The notes below the pieces were generated by a model. The model was not told where the DNA came from. It did no database searches and saw only the letters and a list, made by a program, of their open reading frames with translations. Positions 39,626-48,194 of a DNA stretch of 57,575 bases are shown piece by piece. Position 1 is the stretch's first letter; every line of letters begins with the position of its first letter. Both the position numbers and the translations under genes were made by a program. This stretch comes from DASTPP01 sp035762175 (GTDB lineage: Bacteria; Myxococcota_A; Polyangia; Polyangiales; Polyangiaceae). The stretch is from NCBI GenBank assembly GCA_035762175.1, contig DASTPP010000282.1:1-57575 (forward strand), in the 5' to 3' direction.

Positions 39626-41173
39626 ATGGCACGAAAGGTCGCGCTGTTCTGGCCGGGCGACGCCCGGGCGAAGCCCAACGAGCTCGCCCGGCCCAACGTC
39701 GAAGAAGCCACCCAGCAGATGGAGCGCGCGCTGCGCAAGCTCGGCCGCGAGCCCTACCGCGTCGAGGGCTTTCTCTCCAAGCCCCACCACGCCATCGACC
39801 GGCTCGGCCCGATCGACGACCCCATGATCGGGCTGTGCGTGCACTGGCTTTACGGGCCGCACACCTGCGACGGCGTCACGGGCAAAGACAACCCCTTGCT
39901 GCTCGCCAGCAACTTCTCCGGCCGCTGGCCCGGCCTGGTCGGCCTGCTCAACACGGGCGCCTGCCTCGAGCTGCTCGACCGCCCCTTCTCCCGGTTGTGG
40001 ACGGACGCACCCGATTGGTTGCAAGACGCAACCTTTCTCGAGCGGCTCGACGAGTGGTGCACGACCGGCCAGATCCGCTGGCCCGAGGGCGAGCTCGCCT
40101 ACCACGCGCCGGTCTCGGCCGAGGCCGCCGCGCGCGCCCGCCGCGTCGCCGACGGCCTCAAGCGGCGGCGCGCGCTCGTGCTGATGCTCGGCGACACCTC
40201 GATGGGCATGATCAACGGCTACTTTGGCCCGCGGCTCTTGCACCGGCACGGCTTCACCGAGCACAAGGTCGACCAGGCGTGGCTCATCGACCGCGGCCGC
40301 GACATCGACGAAACGCGCATCGACGACGCGCTCGCCTTCGTCAAAGACCGGGGCGTCACCTTTCACTACGGCGAGCGGGGCGCCCACGACTTCGACGAGC
40401 GGGCGACGCGCGAGCAGCTGCGCGACTACCTCGCGGTGCTCGACCTCGTGGGCGAGTTCAAGGCCGACTGCCTCGGCTGGCAGTACCAGCTCGGCCTCTT
40501 GCCCTTCGGCCCCGACGGCACCTCGAAGGGCGCCCTGCGCCCGCCCTCCGACTTCGCCGAGGGCCTCTTCAACTCGAGGTGCCGCCCCGAATCGAATGGC
40601 GAGCCCATCGCCTGCGCGACCGAGGCCGACCAGGGCAACGCGCTCCCGATGGAGCTGATGAAGCGCCTGCTGCGGGACAAGGGCCTGCACGAGGCCGTCA
40701 TGTTCCACGACGTGAGGTGGGGCGCCGAGCACGGCGGGCGCTTTCTCTGGGTGCTCTTGAACTCGGGCTCTTGCGGGGCGTACGCCTTCAACCACGACCC
40801 CGACACCCTGCGGGGCGTGCACAGCTACCGGCAGCCCTCGCTCTACTTTCCGACGCCCGGCGGCACCTTCGCCGGCGAGAGCCTGCCGGGCGCGATGACC
40901 TGGGCCCGCGCCTTCGTGCGCGGCGGCACCTTGTGGATGGACGTCGGCCGCGGCGAGGTCGTCCAGCTGCCCGCCGCCGAGCGCGACGCCTGGTGGGAGG
41001 GCACGACGCGCGAGTGGCCCTTCATGGCCGCCGACCTGGGCGTCTCGCGCGACGCGCTGATGGCCCACTACCTGTCGAACCACGTCGCCGTCGCCTACGG
41101 CGACGTCTTCGACGAGATGGTCGCGCTCTCGCAAGAGCTCGGCTTCCGCGTCCGCGTCTGGGGGCGGCGGTGA
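39626..41173 (+). CDS. L-fucose/L-arabinose isomerase-like protein
   Basis: This is a 515-residue cytoplasmic protein related to the fucose/arabinose isomerase family. N-terminal V-A-L-F-W-P-G-D-A-R and LVGLLNTGACLELLDRPFSR, the central VLMLGDTSMGMINGYFGPRL and the end region GGTFAGESLPG plus VRGGTLWMDVGRGEVVQLP fit that fold. I cannot match each metal ligand with certainty. Neighbours are an FGGY kinase and a complete CUT2 importer, which supports a role in converting an imported aldose to a ketose. An ATG start with the usual M-A-R-K-V-A-L-F-W-P is unambiguous. Confidence 0.75.
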   Translation: MARKVALFWPGDARAKPNELARPNVEEATQQMERALRKLGREPYRVEGFLSKPHHAIDRLGPIDDPMIGLCVHWLYGPHTCDGVTGKDNPLLLASNFSGRWPGLVGLLNTGACLELLDRPFSRLWTDAPDWLQDATFLERLDEWCTTGQIRWPEGELAYHAPVSAEAAARARRVADGLKRRRALVLMLGDTSMGMINGYFGPRLLHRHGFTEHKVDQAWLIDRGRDIDETRIDDALAFVKDRGVTFHYGERGAHDFDERATREQLRDYLAVLDLVGEFKADCLGWQYQLGLLPFGPDGTSKGALRPPSDFAEGLFNSRCRPESNGEPIACATEADQGNALPMELMKRLLRDKGLHEAVMFHDVRWGAEHGGRFLWVLLNSGSCGAYAFNHDPDTLRGVHSYRQPSLYFPTPGGTFAGESLPGAMTWARAFVRGGTLWMDVGRGEVVQLPAAERDAWWEGTTREWPFMAADLGVSRDALMAHYLSNHVAVAYGDVFDEMVALSQELGFRVRVWGRR

Positions 41174-41228
41174 GGGCGCGCGCGGCCGGGGCGACGGCGC
41201 ACCGGGCGGCGACGGCGGGGGCGTCGCC

Positions 41229-42884
41229 GTGACCGAGCGCGTCTACCTCGGGGTCGACGTCGGCACGCGCAGCGCGCGGGCGGGCGCCTTCGACGCCGCG
41301 GGGCGACTGCTCGGCTCGGGCGTCGAGCCCATCGGGCTCTACCAGCCCGAAGACGACTTCGCCGAGCACTCGTCGGACGACATCTGGCGCGCCGTCGGCG
41401 CCGCCGTGCGCGCCGCGCTCGCCTCGGCGCGCGCCCCGAACGAGGCGGTGCGGGGCGTCGGCTTCGACGCCACCTGCTCGCTCGTCGCGCTCGGCGAGGG
41501 CGACCGGCCCGTCACGGTGAGCCCCACGGGCGACGACGACCGCAACGTCATCGTCTGGATGGACCACCGCGCCACCGACCAGGCCGCCCGCATCAACCGC
41601 ACCGGCCACGAGGTCTTGCGCTACGTCGGCGGCGCGGTCTCGCCCGAGATGCAGACGCCGAAGCTGCTCTGGCTCAAAGAGAGGCTGCCGGCCTCGTGGC
41701 AGCGGGCGCGCAAGTTTCTCGACTTGCCCGACTTTCTCGTCTACCGCGCGACGGGCCGCGACGTGCGCTCGCTCTGCACCACCGTCTGCAAGTGGACGTA
41801 CCTCGGCCACGAGGGCGGGGGCGGCTTCGACGAGACCTTCTTTCGCGCGGCCGGCCTCGGCGATCTCGCCGACGAGGGCTTTGCGCGCATCGGCCAGACG
41901 GTGCGCCCCCAGGGCGAGCGCGCCGGCGTGCTGACGCCGGGCGCGGCGGGCGAGCTCGGGCTCGCCCCGGGCACCCCCGTCGCCGTCGCCATCATCGACG
42001 CGCACGCGGGCGGCCTCGGCCTGCTCGGCATCGCCCTCGACGGGAGCGCGCCCGACCCGGCGTCGCTCGAAGAGCGCGTCGCGCTCATCGGCGGCACCTC
42101 GACCTGCCACCTGGCCGTCGCGCGCGAAGCGACGTTCGTGCCCGGCGTGTGGGGCCCCTACTTCTCGGCCCTGGTGCCGGGCCTGTGGCTGACCGAGGGC
42201 GGGCAGTCGGCCACCGGCGCGCTCATCGACCACGTCATCGCCTCGCACGCCCGCGGCGCCGAGCTCGCCCGCGAGGCCGAGGGGGCGGGCCTGCGCCCGA
42301 GCGCGCGGCTCAACGCCCGCCTCGACGCGCTCGCCCGGGGCCTGCCCTTCCCCGCCCTGCTCGCCCGCGATCTGCACGTCTTGCCCGACCACCACGGCAA
42401 CCGCTCGCCCCGCGCCGACCCCAGCCTGCGGGGCATGGTCTCGGGGCTCAAGCTGTCGGACTCGCTCGACGCGCTGGCCCTCGAGTACCTCGCCACCGTG
42501 CAGGGCCTCGCCCTCGGCACCCGCCACGTGCTCGAGGCGATGAACGCCGCGGGCTACCGCGTCACCACGCTCTTCGCCACCGGCGGCGACGCGAAGAACC
42601 CCGTCTTCTTGCGCGAGCACGCCGACGCCACCGGCTGCCGCATCGTCTTGCCGCGCGAGGGCGAGTCGGTCTTGCTGGGGGCCGCCATGCTCGGCGCCGT
42701 GGCCAGCGGCGACCGCGCCTCGCTGCTCGAGGCCATGAGCGCGATGAACGAGGCGCGCGCGATCGTCGAGCCCCGCGGCGGCGAGGTGCGCGCCTACTTC
42801 GACGCGAAGTACCGCGTCTACCACGCCATGCACGCCCACCAGCTCGAGTACCGCGCCCTCATGGCCGCCGCCGGCGGCGCCTGA
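41229..42884 (+). CDS. FGGY-family pentulose kinase (ribulokinase-like)
   Basis: This is a 551-residue kinase that phosphorylates a ketopentose with ATP. The first actin-like lobe opens Y-L-G-V-D-V-G-T-R-S-A-R-A-G, followed by VGFDATCSLVAL, a substrate-site-like VIVWMDHRA and L-W-L-K-E. The second lobe has VALIGGTSTCHLAV, LWLTEGGQSATGALIDHVI and the ATP-binding LFATGGDAKNPVFLREHADA. GTSTCH and NEGGQS-like blocks are shared with ribulokinase and the FGGY/YDR109c D-ribulokinase branch. The GTG start at 41229 follows the isomerase gene by 55 bp. The exact sugar is unknown. Confidence 0.9.
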   Translation: MTERVYLGVDVGTRSARAGAFDAAGRLLGSGVEPIGLYQPEDDFAEHSSDDIWRAVGAAVRAALASARAPNEAVRGVGFDATCSLVALGEGDRPVTVSPTGDDDRNVIVWMDHRATDQAARINRTGHEVLRYVGGAVSPEMQTPKLLWLKERLPASWQRARKFLDLPDFLVYRATGRDVRSLCTTVCKWTYLGHEGGGGFDETFFRAAGLGDLADEGFARIGQTVRPQGERAGVLTPGAAGELGLAPGTPVAVAIIDAHAGGLGLLGIALDGSAPDPASLEERVALIGGTSTCHLAVAREATFVPGVWGPYFSALVPGLWLTEGGQSATGALIDHVIASHARGAELAREAEGAGLRPSARLNARLDALARGLPFPALLARDLHVLPDHHGNRSPRADPSLRGMVSGLKLSDSLDALALEYLATVQGLALGTRHVLEAMNAAGYRVTTLFATGGDAKNPVFLREHADATGCRIVLPREGESVLLGAAMLGAVASGDRASLLEAMSAMNEARAIVEPRGGEVRAYFDAKYRVYHAMHAHQLEYRALMAAAGGA

Positions 42885-42916
42885 ACGCCGCACCGCCCGG
42901 GAGGGGCCCCGCCCGC

Positions 42917-43924
42917 ATGACGCTCCGACGACGCACCCTGCTCACCCTGGCCGCGGCCGCCGCGGCCTGCAAACGCGACCCGGCGCCCGAGGGCGGCGGG
43001 GGCGCCCCCGGCCCGGGCAAGCGCCCGCGCGTCGCCGTCGTGCCCAAGGGCACGACCCACGAATTCTGGAAGTCGGTGCACGCCGGCGCCGTCAAGGCCT
43101 CGCGCGAGCTCGGCGTCGACGTCTTGTGGAAGGGCCCGCTCAAAGAAGACGATCTGAAGGCCCAGATCGACGTCGTCGAGACCTTCGTCGCCCAGGGCGT
43201 CGCGGGCATCGTGCTCGCGCCCCTGAACGACGCCGCCCTGCGGGGCCCGGTCAAGGCGAGCGTGGCGGCGAAGATCCCGGTGGTCGTCTTCGACTCGGAC
43301 CTGCAGGGCGACGAGCACACGAGCTTCGTCGCCACCGACAACCTCAAGGCCGGGCGCCTCGCCGGCGAGCACCTCGCGGGGCTGCTCGGGGGCAAGGGCA
43401 AGGTCGCGGTCTTGCGCTACCAAGAGGCCTCGGCCAGCACGGCCAACCGCGAGCGGGGCTTTCTCGAGGCCGCGCGCGAGAAGGGCCTCGAGGTGGTGAG
43501 CGAGAACCAGTACGGCGGCGCCACGACCGAGAGCGCCTTCGCCACGAGCGAGAACCTGCTCGCCGCCCAGCGCGCCGCGGCGGGCGGCCTCGCGGGCGTG
43601 TTCGCCCCGAACGAGTCGACCACCTTCGGCATGCTGCTCGCGCTGCGCAAGGCGGGCCTCGCCGGCAAGCTCAAGTTCGTCGGCTTCGACGCGTCCGAGA
43701 AGCTGGTGCAGGCCCTCGAGGGCTCGCACCTCGACGCGCTCGTCTTGCAAGACCCGGTCAACATCGGCTACCTCGCCGTCAAGACCATGGCCCGGCACCT
43801 CAAGGGCGAGCCGGTCGAGAAGCACATCGACACGGGCGCGACGCTCGTCACGCGCGCCAGCATGGGCGAGCCGCGCGCGCGCGAGCTGCTCAAGCCCGAC
43901 CTCAAGCCCTACCTCGGCGAATGA
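42917..43924 (+). CDS. Sugar-binding lipoprotein of a CUT2 ABC importer (RbsB/XylF-like)
   Basis: This is a 335-residue periplasmic binding lipoprotein of cluster B type 1. The leader RRRTLLTLAAAAAACKRD gives an A-A-A-C lipobox. The fold is clear from VAVVPKGTTHEFWKSVHAGA, QGVAGIVLAPLNDAAL, KIPVVVFDSDL, AVLRYQEASASTANRERGF, GVFAPNEST, FVGFDASEKLV and LQDPVNIGYLAVKTM. Asp residues in these loops usually bind the sugar hydroxyls. It is followed by its ATPase and permease. The downstream intergenic DNA is a 27-bp tandem repeat. Confidence 0.93.
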   Translation: MTLRRRTLLTLAAAAAACKRDPAPEGGGGAPGPGKRPRVAVVPKGTTHEFWKSVHAGAVKASRELGVDVLWKGPLKEDDLKAQIDVVETFVAQGVAGIVLAPLNDAALRGPVKASVAAKIPVVVFDSDLQGDEHTSFVATDNLKAGRLAGEHLAGLLGGKGKVAVLRYQEASASTANRERGFLEAAREKGLEVVSENQYGGATTESAFATSENLLAAQRAAAGGLAGVFAPNESTTFGMLLALRKAGLAGKLKFVGFDASEKLVQALEGSHLDALVLQDPVNIGYLAVKTMARHLKGEPVEKHIDTGATLVTRASMGEPRARELLKPDLKPYLGE

Positions 43925-43933
43925 GCGCCCCTC

Positions 43934-44035
43934 CGCCCGGGGGCGCGCCGAGCCCGCCTCCGCCCGGGGGCGCGCCGAGCCCGCCTTCGCTCGGGGGCGC
44001 GCCGAGCCCGCCTTCGCCCGGGGGCGCGCCGGGCT
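43934..44035 (+). repeat. 27-bp tandem repeat, about four copies
   Basis: Units start at 43934, 43961, 43988 and 44015, each with cgcccgggggcgcgccgagc and then ccgcctt. The last is truncated just before the ATPase ATG. They fill the gap between the binding-protein and ATPase genes and leave no visible ribosome site for the latter. The 27-bp period would keep any reading frame. Confidence 0.9.
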
Positions 44036-44036
44036 G

Positions 44037-45614
44037 ATGCTCTCGGCCCGCGGCGTCGGCAAGGCCTTCGGGGCGACGCGGGCGCTCGCCTCGGTCGATC
44101 TCGAGGCGGGCGCGGGCGAGGTGCACGCCGTCGTCGGCGAGAACGGCGCCGGCAAGAGCACGCTGATGAAGGTGCTCGCGGGCGTCGTCGGCGCCGACGA
44201 GGGCGCGATCACGCTCGGCGGCTCGCCCTTCCGCCCGCGCAGCCCCGCCGCGGCGCGCCGCGCGGGGGTCGCCCTCGTCAGCCAAGAGGTTGCGCTCTGC
44301 CCCCACCTCGACGTCGCCGCCAACCTCGCCCTCGGGCAAGAGCCGACGAGGTTCGGCGTCGTCGAGCGCGCCCGCGTCGAGTCCGCCGCCCGCGCCGCGC
44401 TCGCCGAGGTGGGCGCAGGGCGCATCGACCCGCGCGCCCGCGCCGGCGATCTGCCCCTCGCCGACCGTCAGCTCGTCGAGATCGCGCGCGCCCTCGTGCG
44501 CTGGGGCGATCGGCCGGGGGCGCCGCCGCCCGCGCGCGTGCTCATTCTCGACGAGCCGACGAGCAGCCTCGGCCGCGAAGACGCCCGCCGCCTCTTCGCG
44601 CTCGTCCGCCGGCTCCGGGGCGAGGGGCTGCTCGTGCTCTACATCTCGCACTTTCTCGAAGAGGTCGCGGCCGTCGCCGACCGCTACACCGTGCTCCGCG
44701 ACGGCCGGAGCGTGGCATCGGGCGCGATGCGCGACGTCACCCCGGCCGATCTCGTCGAGAAGATGGCGGGCCGCCGCGTCGAGGGCGCCGCCGAGCGCGC
44801 CCCGCGCGCGCCCGGCGAGGTGGTGCTCGAGCTCGGCGACCTCGCCGGCGCCGCGAAGCCCGCGCGGGCGAGCCTGGCGCTGCGCCGGGGCGAGATCTTC
44901 GGCGTCGCGGGGCTGGTGGGCGCCGGGCGCACCGAGCTCTTGCGCGCGATCTTCGGGCTCGACCCGGTGCGGAGCGGCACGGTCCGGGTCAAGTCGTGGG
45001 CGGGCCCCGCGACCCCGCGCGAGCGGCTCGCGCAAGGGCTCGGGCTGCTCAGCGAAGACCGCGCGCACGAGGGCCTGGCGCTCGCCCGCTCGGTCGCCGA
45101 GAACGTCACGCTCTCGAAGCTCGAGCCCCTCGCGCCCTTCCGCGGCGCGGCCGCGCGCCTCGCCGCGGCGCTCGGGCTGGTCTCGCCGGCGCGCGCCGAC
45201 GAGGCGGCGGCGCGCTGGGCGGGCGAGCTCGGCATCAAGTGCCGCGGGCCCGGCCAGGCCGCCGCCGAGCTCTCGGGGGGCAACCAGCAAAAGCTGGCGC
45301 TCGCGCGCCTGCTGCACCATGACGTCGACGTGCTCTTGCTCGACGAGCCCGCGCGCGGCATCGACGTCGGGGCGAAGGCGCAGATCTTCGGCCTCATCGA
45401 CGGGCTCGCCCGCCGGGGCAAGGCGGTCTTGCTCGTCTCGAGCTACCTGCCCGAGCTGCTCTCGACCTGCGACCGCATCGCCGTGCTCTGCCGCGGCGTG
45501 CTGGGCGAGGCGCGGCCCGCGAGCTCGTGGTCAGAGCACGAGCTGCTCGAGCAGGCCACGGGCGCGGCGGCGCGGCGCGAGGCGCCCGGCGCGCCCGCGG
45601 GGGCCGGGCCGTGA
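44037..45614 (+). CDS. CUT2 sugar ABC transporter ATPase (RbsA/XylG/MglA-like)
   Basis: This is a 525-residue double ATPase. The first domain has Walker A GENGAGKST, an L-A-D-R-Q-L-V-E-I-A-R-A-L signature and Walker B VLILDEPTSSL. The second has the degenerate Walker A GLVGAGRTELLRAIFG, the intact signature LSGGNQQKLALAR and Walker B VLLLDEPARGIDVGAKA. This asymmetry is standard for CUT2 ATPases. The ATG at 44037 directly follows the 27-bp repeats. The 3' end overlaps the permease start (GTGA). Confidence 0.94.
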   Translation: MLSARGVGKAFGATRALASVDLEAGAGEVHAVVGENGAGKSTLMKVLAGVVGADEGAITLGGSPFRPRSPAAARRAGVALVSQEVALCPHLDVAANLALGQEPTRFGVVERARVESAARAALAEVGAGRIDPRARAGDLPLADRQLVEIARALVRWGDRPGAPPPARVLILDEPTSSLGREDARRLFALVRRLRGEGLLVLYISHFLEEVAAVADRYTVLRDGRSVASGAMRDVTPADLVEKMAGRRVEGAAERAPRAPGEVVLELGDLAGAAKPARASLALRRGEIFGVAGLVGAGRTELLRAIFGLDPVRSGTVRVKSWAGPATPRERLAQGLGLLSEDRAHEGLALARSVAENVTLSKLEPLAPFRGAAARLAAALGLVSPARADEAAARWAGELGIKCRGPGQAAAELSGGNQQKLALARLLHHDVDVLLLDEPARGIDVGAKAQIFGLIDGLARRGKAVLLVSSYLPELLSTCDRIAVLCRGVLGEARPASSWSEHELLEQATGAAARREAPGAPAGAGP

Positions 45615-46561
45615 GCCCCGCGCGCCCCTGGCAGCGCCCCTGGTTCGCGCCCCTCGTCGCGCTCGCGGCGGTCTACGCGCTCTTCTGCGCCCTCTCGCCC
45701 GAGACCTTCGCCCGCCCCGAGATCGTGGCCACCATGGCCCGCCAGACCGCGGTCGTGGCCATCGTCGCGCTCGGCATGACGGTGATCATCGCCCAGGGCG
45801 GCATCGACCTCTCGGTCGGCTCGGGCGTGGCGCTGACCACCGTGGTCGTCGCCTGGCTCTTGAAGCGGGGCTTCGGCCCGCTCGCGGCCTCGGCGGGCGG
45901 GGTCGCCGCGCTCGGCGTCTCGGGCCTGTTGACGGGGCTCGCGGTCACGCGCCTGCGCCTCACGCCCTTCATCGTGACCCTCGGCGCCATGAGCGTGCTC
46001 CGGGGCGCGGCCAAGGGCCTCGCCGCCGAGCAGACGATCGTGGTCGAGTCGCGCGGCCTCGAGCAGCTCTTGGCGCCGGCGGGCGGGCCCGCGCTGCTCG
46101 TGCCCGCGGGCGTCTGGCTCGCGCTCGCGCTCGCGGCCGCGGTCGCGGCCCTGCTGCACTACACCCGCTTCGGCCGCTACGTGTACGCGGTCGGCAGCAG
46201 CGAGGCGACGGCCCGGCTCGCCGGCGTCGACGTCGGCCGCGTGCGCGTCGCCTCGTACCTGCTCGCCTCGCTGCTCACGGGGGTCGCGGGCGTCGTCGAG
46301 TTCTCGAAGCTCACCGTCGGCGACCCGACCGACTCGGCCGGCCTCGAGCTCGCCGTCATCGCCTCGGTCGTCATCGGCGGCGCCTCGCTCGCGGGCGGCG
46401 AGGGCAGCGTGGCCGGGGCGCTGGTCGGCGCCTTCCTCATGACTGTCATCAAAACTGGCTCGACGCACCTCGGCCTGTCGAACTGGGTGCAAGAGATCGT
46501 CACCGGGCTCATCATCGTGCTCGCCGTCGCCCTCGACCGCGTCCGCCGCGCGCGGCGCTGA
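45611..46561 (+). CDS. CUT2 sugar ABC transporter permease (RbsC/XylH-like)
   Basis: This is a 316-residue permease with about nine or ten hydrophobic segments. Family blocks are VAIVALGMTVIIAQGGIDLS, V-G-S-G-V-A-L, RLRLTPFIVTLGAMSVLRG, RFGRYVYAVGSSEATARLAG, SVVIGGASLAGGEGSVAGAL and the end I-V-T-G-L-I-I-V-L-A-V. CUT2 permeases work as homodimers with one double ATPase, so the importer is complete. The GTG at 45611 overlaps the ATPase stop. The frame is open upstream, but only the GTG gives the usual length. Confidence 0.94.
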   Translation: MSPARPWQRPWFAPLVALAAVYALFCALSPETFARPEIVATMARQTAVVAIVALGMTVIIAQGGIDLSVGSGVALTTVVVAWLLKRGFGPLAASAGGVAALGVSGLLTGLAVTRLRLTPFIVTLGAMSVLRGAAKGLAAEQTIVVESRGLEQLLAPAGGPALLVPAGVWLALALAAAVAALLHYTRFGRYVYAVGSSEATARLAGVDVGRVRVASYLLASLLTGVAGVVEFSKLTVGDPTDSAGLELAVIASVVIGGASLAGGEGSVAGALVGAFLMTVIKTGSTHLGLSNWVQEIVTGLIIVLAVALDRVRRARR

Positions 46562-46878
46562 ACGAAGAACCGAGGCCCCATGCGCCCCGCCCCGCCCCGA
46601 TCGCGCGCGCTCGGGCGGCCCCACGAACTTCACGGACGACAGGCGCGCGCCGCTCGGGCAGGATACGCGCCCGGCGGTGGCGGCGGGCGACGCGCCCGGC
46701 GTCGAGCCGCCGTCACGAAGTAAAGAGGGTCTACCCGCCCGGGCGCCGCCCAGATGCCGCCCAGGTTTCAACCTAGGCCGCGTCCGCCGGCCGATTCTTG
46801 CGGGAAGAGCGTTGCCAACGCCCCGCGACTTCCTTTTTACTACGGGGCCACGCCGCCGCCGAAGGGGGGGGCGAGACC
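46562..46878. other. Intergenic region, no complete gene seen
   Basis: The 317 bp between the CUT2 permease and the kinase remnant are GC-rich with one T-rich patch near 46831-46839. TTGCCA at 46812 with a weak TTTTAC 17 bp on could be a promoter for the following module. No ribosomal or tRNA-like structure was seen. Confidence 0.45.
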
Positions 46879-47100
46879 ATGCGCAAGCCGCCCGACACAG
46901 ACCAAGGCCCGACCTGGGCCCCGCAGTCGGTCATCGAGAGCACGTCGTACCTCGTCCGGCGCCAGCTCGGTCGGGGGGGCACGGGCTCGGTCTACGAGGT
47001 GCAGCACCGCGGGCCCCTCGCCGGCCGGTGCCACGCCGCGGGCGACAGCGCCTGTCTGCGCCTGGCGCTCGAGTTCCTCCAACACGAGGGGGCGCCGTGA
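46879..47100 (+). pseudogene. Ser/Thr kinase remnant: only the start of the kinase domain plus a short tail
   Basis: The 73-residue frame starts M-R-K-P-P-D-T-D-Q-G and has YLVRRQLGRGGTGSVYEVQH, the Gly-rich loop that opens a Hanks kinase domain. Everything expected after it (catalytic Lys, HRD, DFG, about 250 residues) is absent. Instead a short stretch ends L-A-L-E-F-L-Q-H-E-G-A-P. The simplest reading is an internal deletion fusing the two ends of a kinase gene. The stop overlaps the next start (GTGA at 47097-47100), so the remnant may still serve translational coupling. The two following genes match the second and third positions of a kinase module. Confidence 0.6.
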
Positions 47101-48194
47101 GGCCCGGCGTCGCCCTGGCGGCCCTCCTCGCGGCGACGCCCGCGCTCGCCGCTCCGATGGGCGACGGCGTCGAAGCCGCGGCGGTGCTGCTGCTCGAAGC
47201 CGACCCGGGGCACGACGTCGCCGCCAAGGCGCTCACCAACGCCCTGCGCCAGCGGGTGCTCGATTCGAAAGAGCTGACGCTGAACAGCGCGAGCCCCTCG
47301 CTCATCGCCACGGCCTACGAAGCCAAGTGCCCGCTCAAGGGCCTGAAGCACCCGATGGTGGCGGCGAACGACCGCGCCTTCGACGCCGCCTGCCTGCGGC
47401 GCGTCGGCGCCGCGGTCGACGCGCGGCGCTTCTTTTGGGGGTTCATTTACCTCTCCGACGGGGCGCCCGTCGTGCGCCTCCACGTTTGGCAGCAGGGGCA
47501 GGGCGACCGCGTAGCCGAGCTGCCTTACGACGCCAACGAACGCGACCGCCTCGCCGACCGGCTGTACAAGAAGCTCGTGACGCCCGCGGCGGTCGGCGAT
47601 CTGAAGCTGTCGGGCGGGCCGGCGGGCGAGCTCATCGTCGACGGCAAGCCGGCGGGGGCGTACGTCTCGGGCGCCGAGCTCACGCTCGAGACCGGCGAGC
47701 ACTTGCTCGAGGTGCGCGACGGCCCGCGCGTGCTCGCCCGAGGGCGCGCCCGCGTCGAGCCCGGGGGGCGCTCCGAGGCGACGATGATGCCCGTCGCCGA
47801 GCCGGCCCCGGCGCCGCTCCCGCCGCAGCCGCCTTACCACGACCCGCCGCCCGTGACGGTGCGGCCGAAGGCCGCGGCCTGGCCGTGGGTGCTCGGCGGG
47901 GTCGGCGTCGCGGGGCTCGCGGGCGCCGGCATCTTCTGGGGCCTCCGCTCGGGCGAGCGAAGCGATCTCGAGCGCGTCTGCGACGGCCGCGACTGCCCGC
48001 CCGGCCAAGAGGGCGCGACCGATCGCGTCAACACGTACCGTACCCTTTCGGCCGTCTCGCTCGGCGTCGGCGTCGCCGCGGGCGCCGGCCTCGCGGCCTA
48101 CCTGCTCGCCCCGCGCCGCGCGCCTGCGCCCGTCTCCGCGGCCGTCGTGCCGCTCGCGGGCGGCGCCGGCGCGGGCGTCGTCGGGAGGTTCTGA
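47097..48194 (+). CDS. Signal-peptide protein with PEGA-like and C-terminal membrane domain (kinase-module partner)
   Basis: This is a 365-residue exported protein. The leader V-A-L-A-A-L-L-A-A-T-P-A-L-A is followed by a helical domain beginning G-V-E-A-A-A-V-L-L-L-E-A-D. A beta-rich PEGA-like unit comes next (LKLSGGPAGELIVDGKPAGA, LETGEHLLEVRDGPRVLARG). A Pro-rich linker then leads to two hydrophobic helices flanking R-V-C-D-G-R-D-C-P, ending G-A-G-V-V-G-R-F. The last 100 residues parallel those of the 26921 protein in order and spacing (two helices, a two-Cys loop, terminal Phe). GTG 47097 is used. Its function is unknown; it is probably the envelope-side partner of a Ser/Thr kinase. Confidence 0.78.
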   Translation: MRPGVALAALLAATPALAAPMGDGVEAAAVLLLEADPGHDVAAKALTNALRQRVLDSKELTLNSASPSLIATAYEAKCPLKGLKHPMVAANDRAFDAACLRRVGAAVDARRFFWGFIYLSDGAPVVRLHVWQQGQGDRVAELPYDANERDRLADRLYKKLVTPAAVGDLKLSGGPAGELIVDGKPAGAYVSGAELTLETGEHLLEVRDGPRVLARGRARVEPGGRSEATMMPVAEPAPAPLPPQPPYHDPPPVTVRPKAAAWPWVLGGVGVAGLAGAGIFWGLRSGERSDLERVCDGRDCPPGQEGATDRVNTYRTLSAVSLGVGVAAGAGLAAYLLAPRRAPAPVSAAVVPLAGGAGAGVVGRF

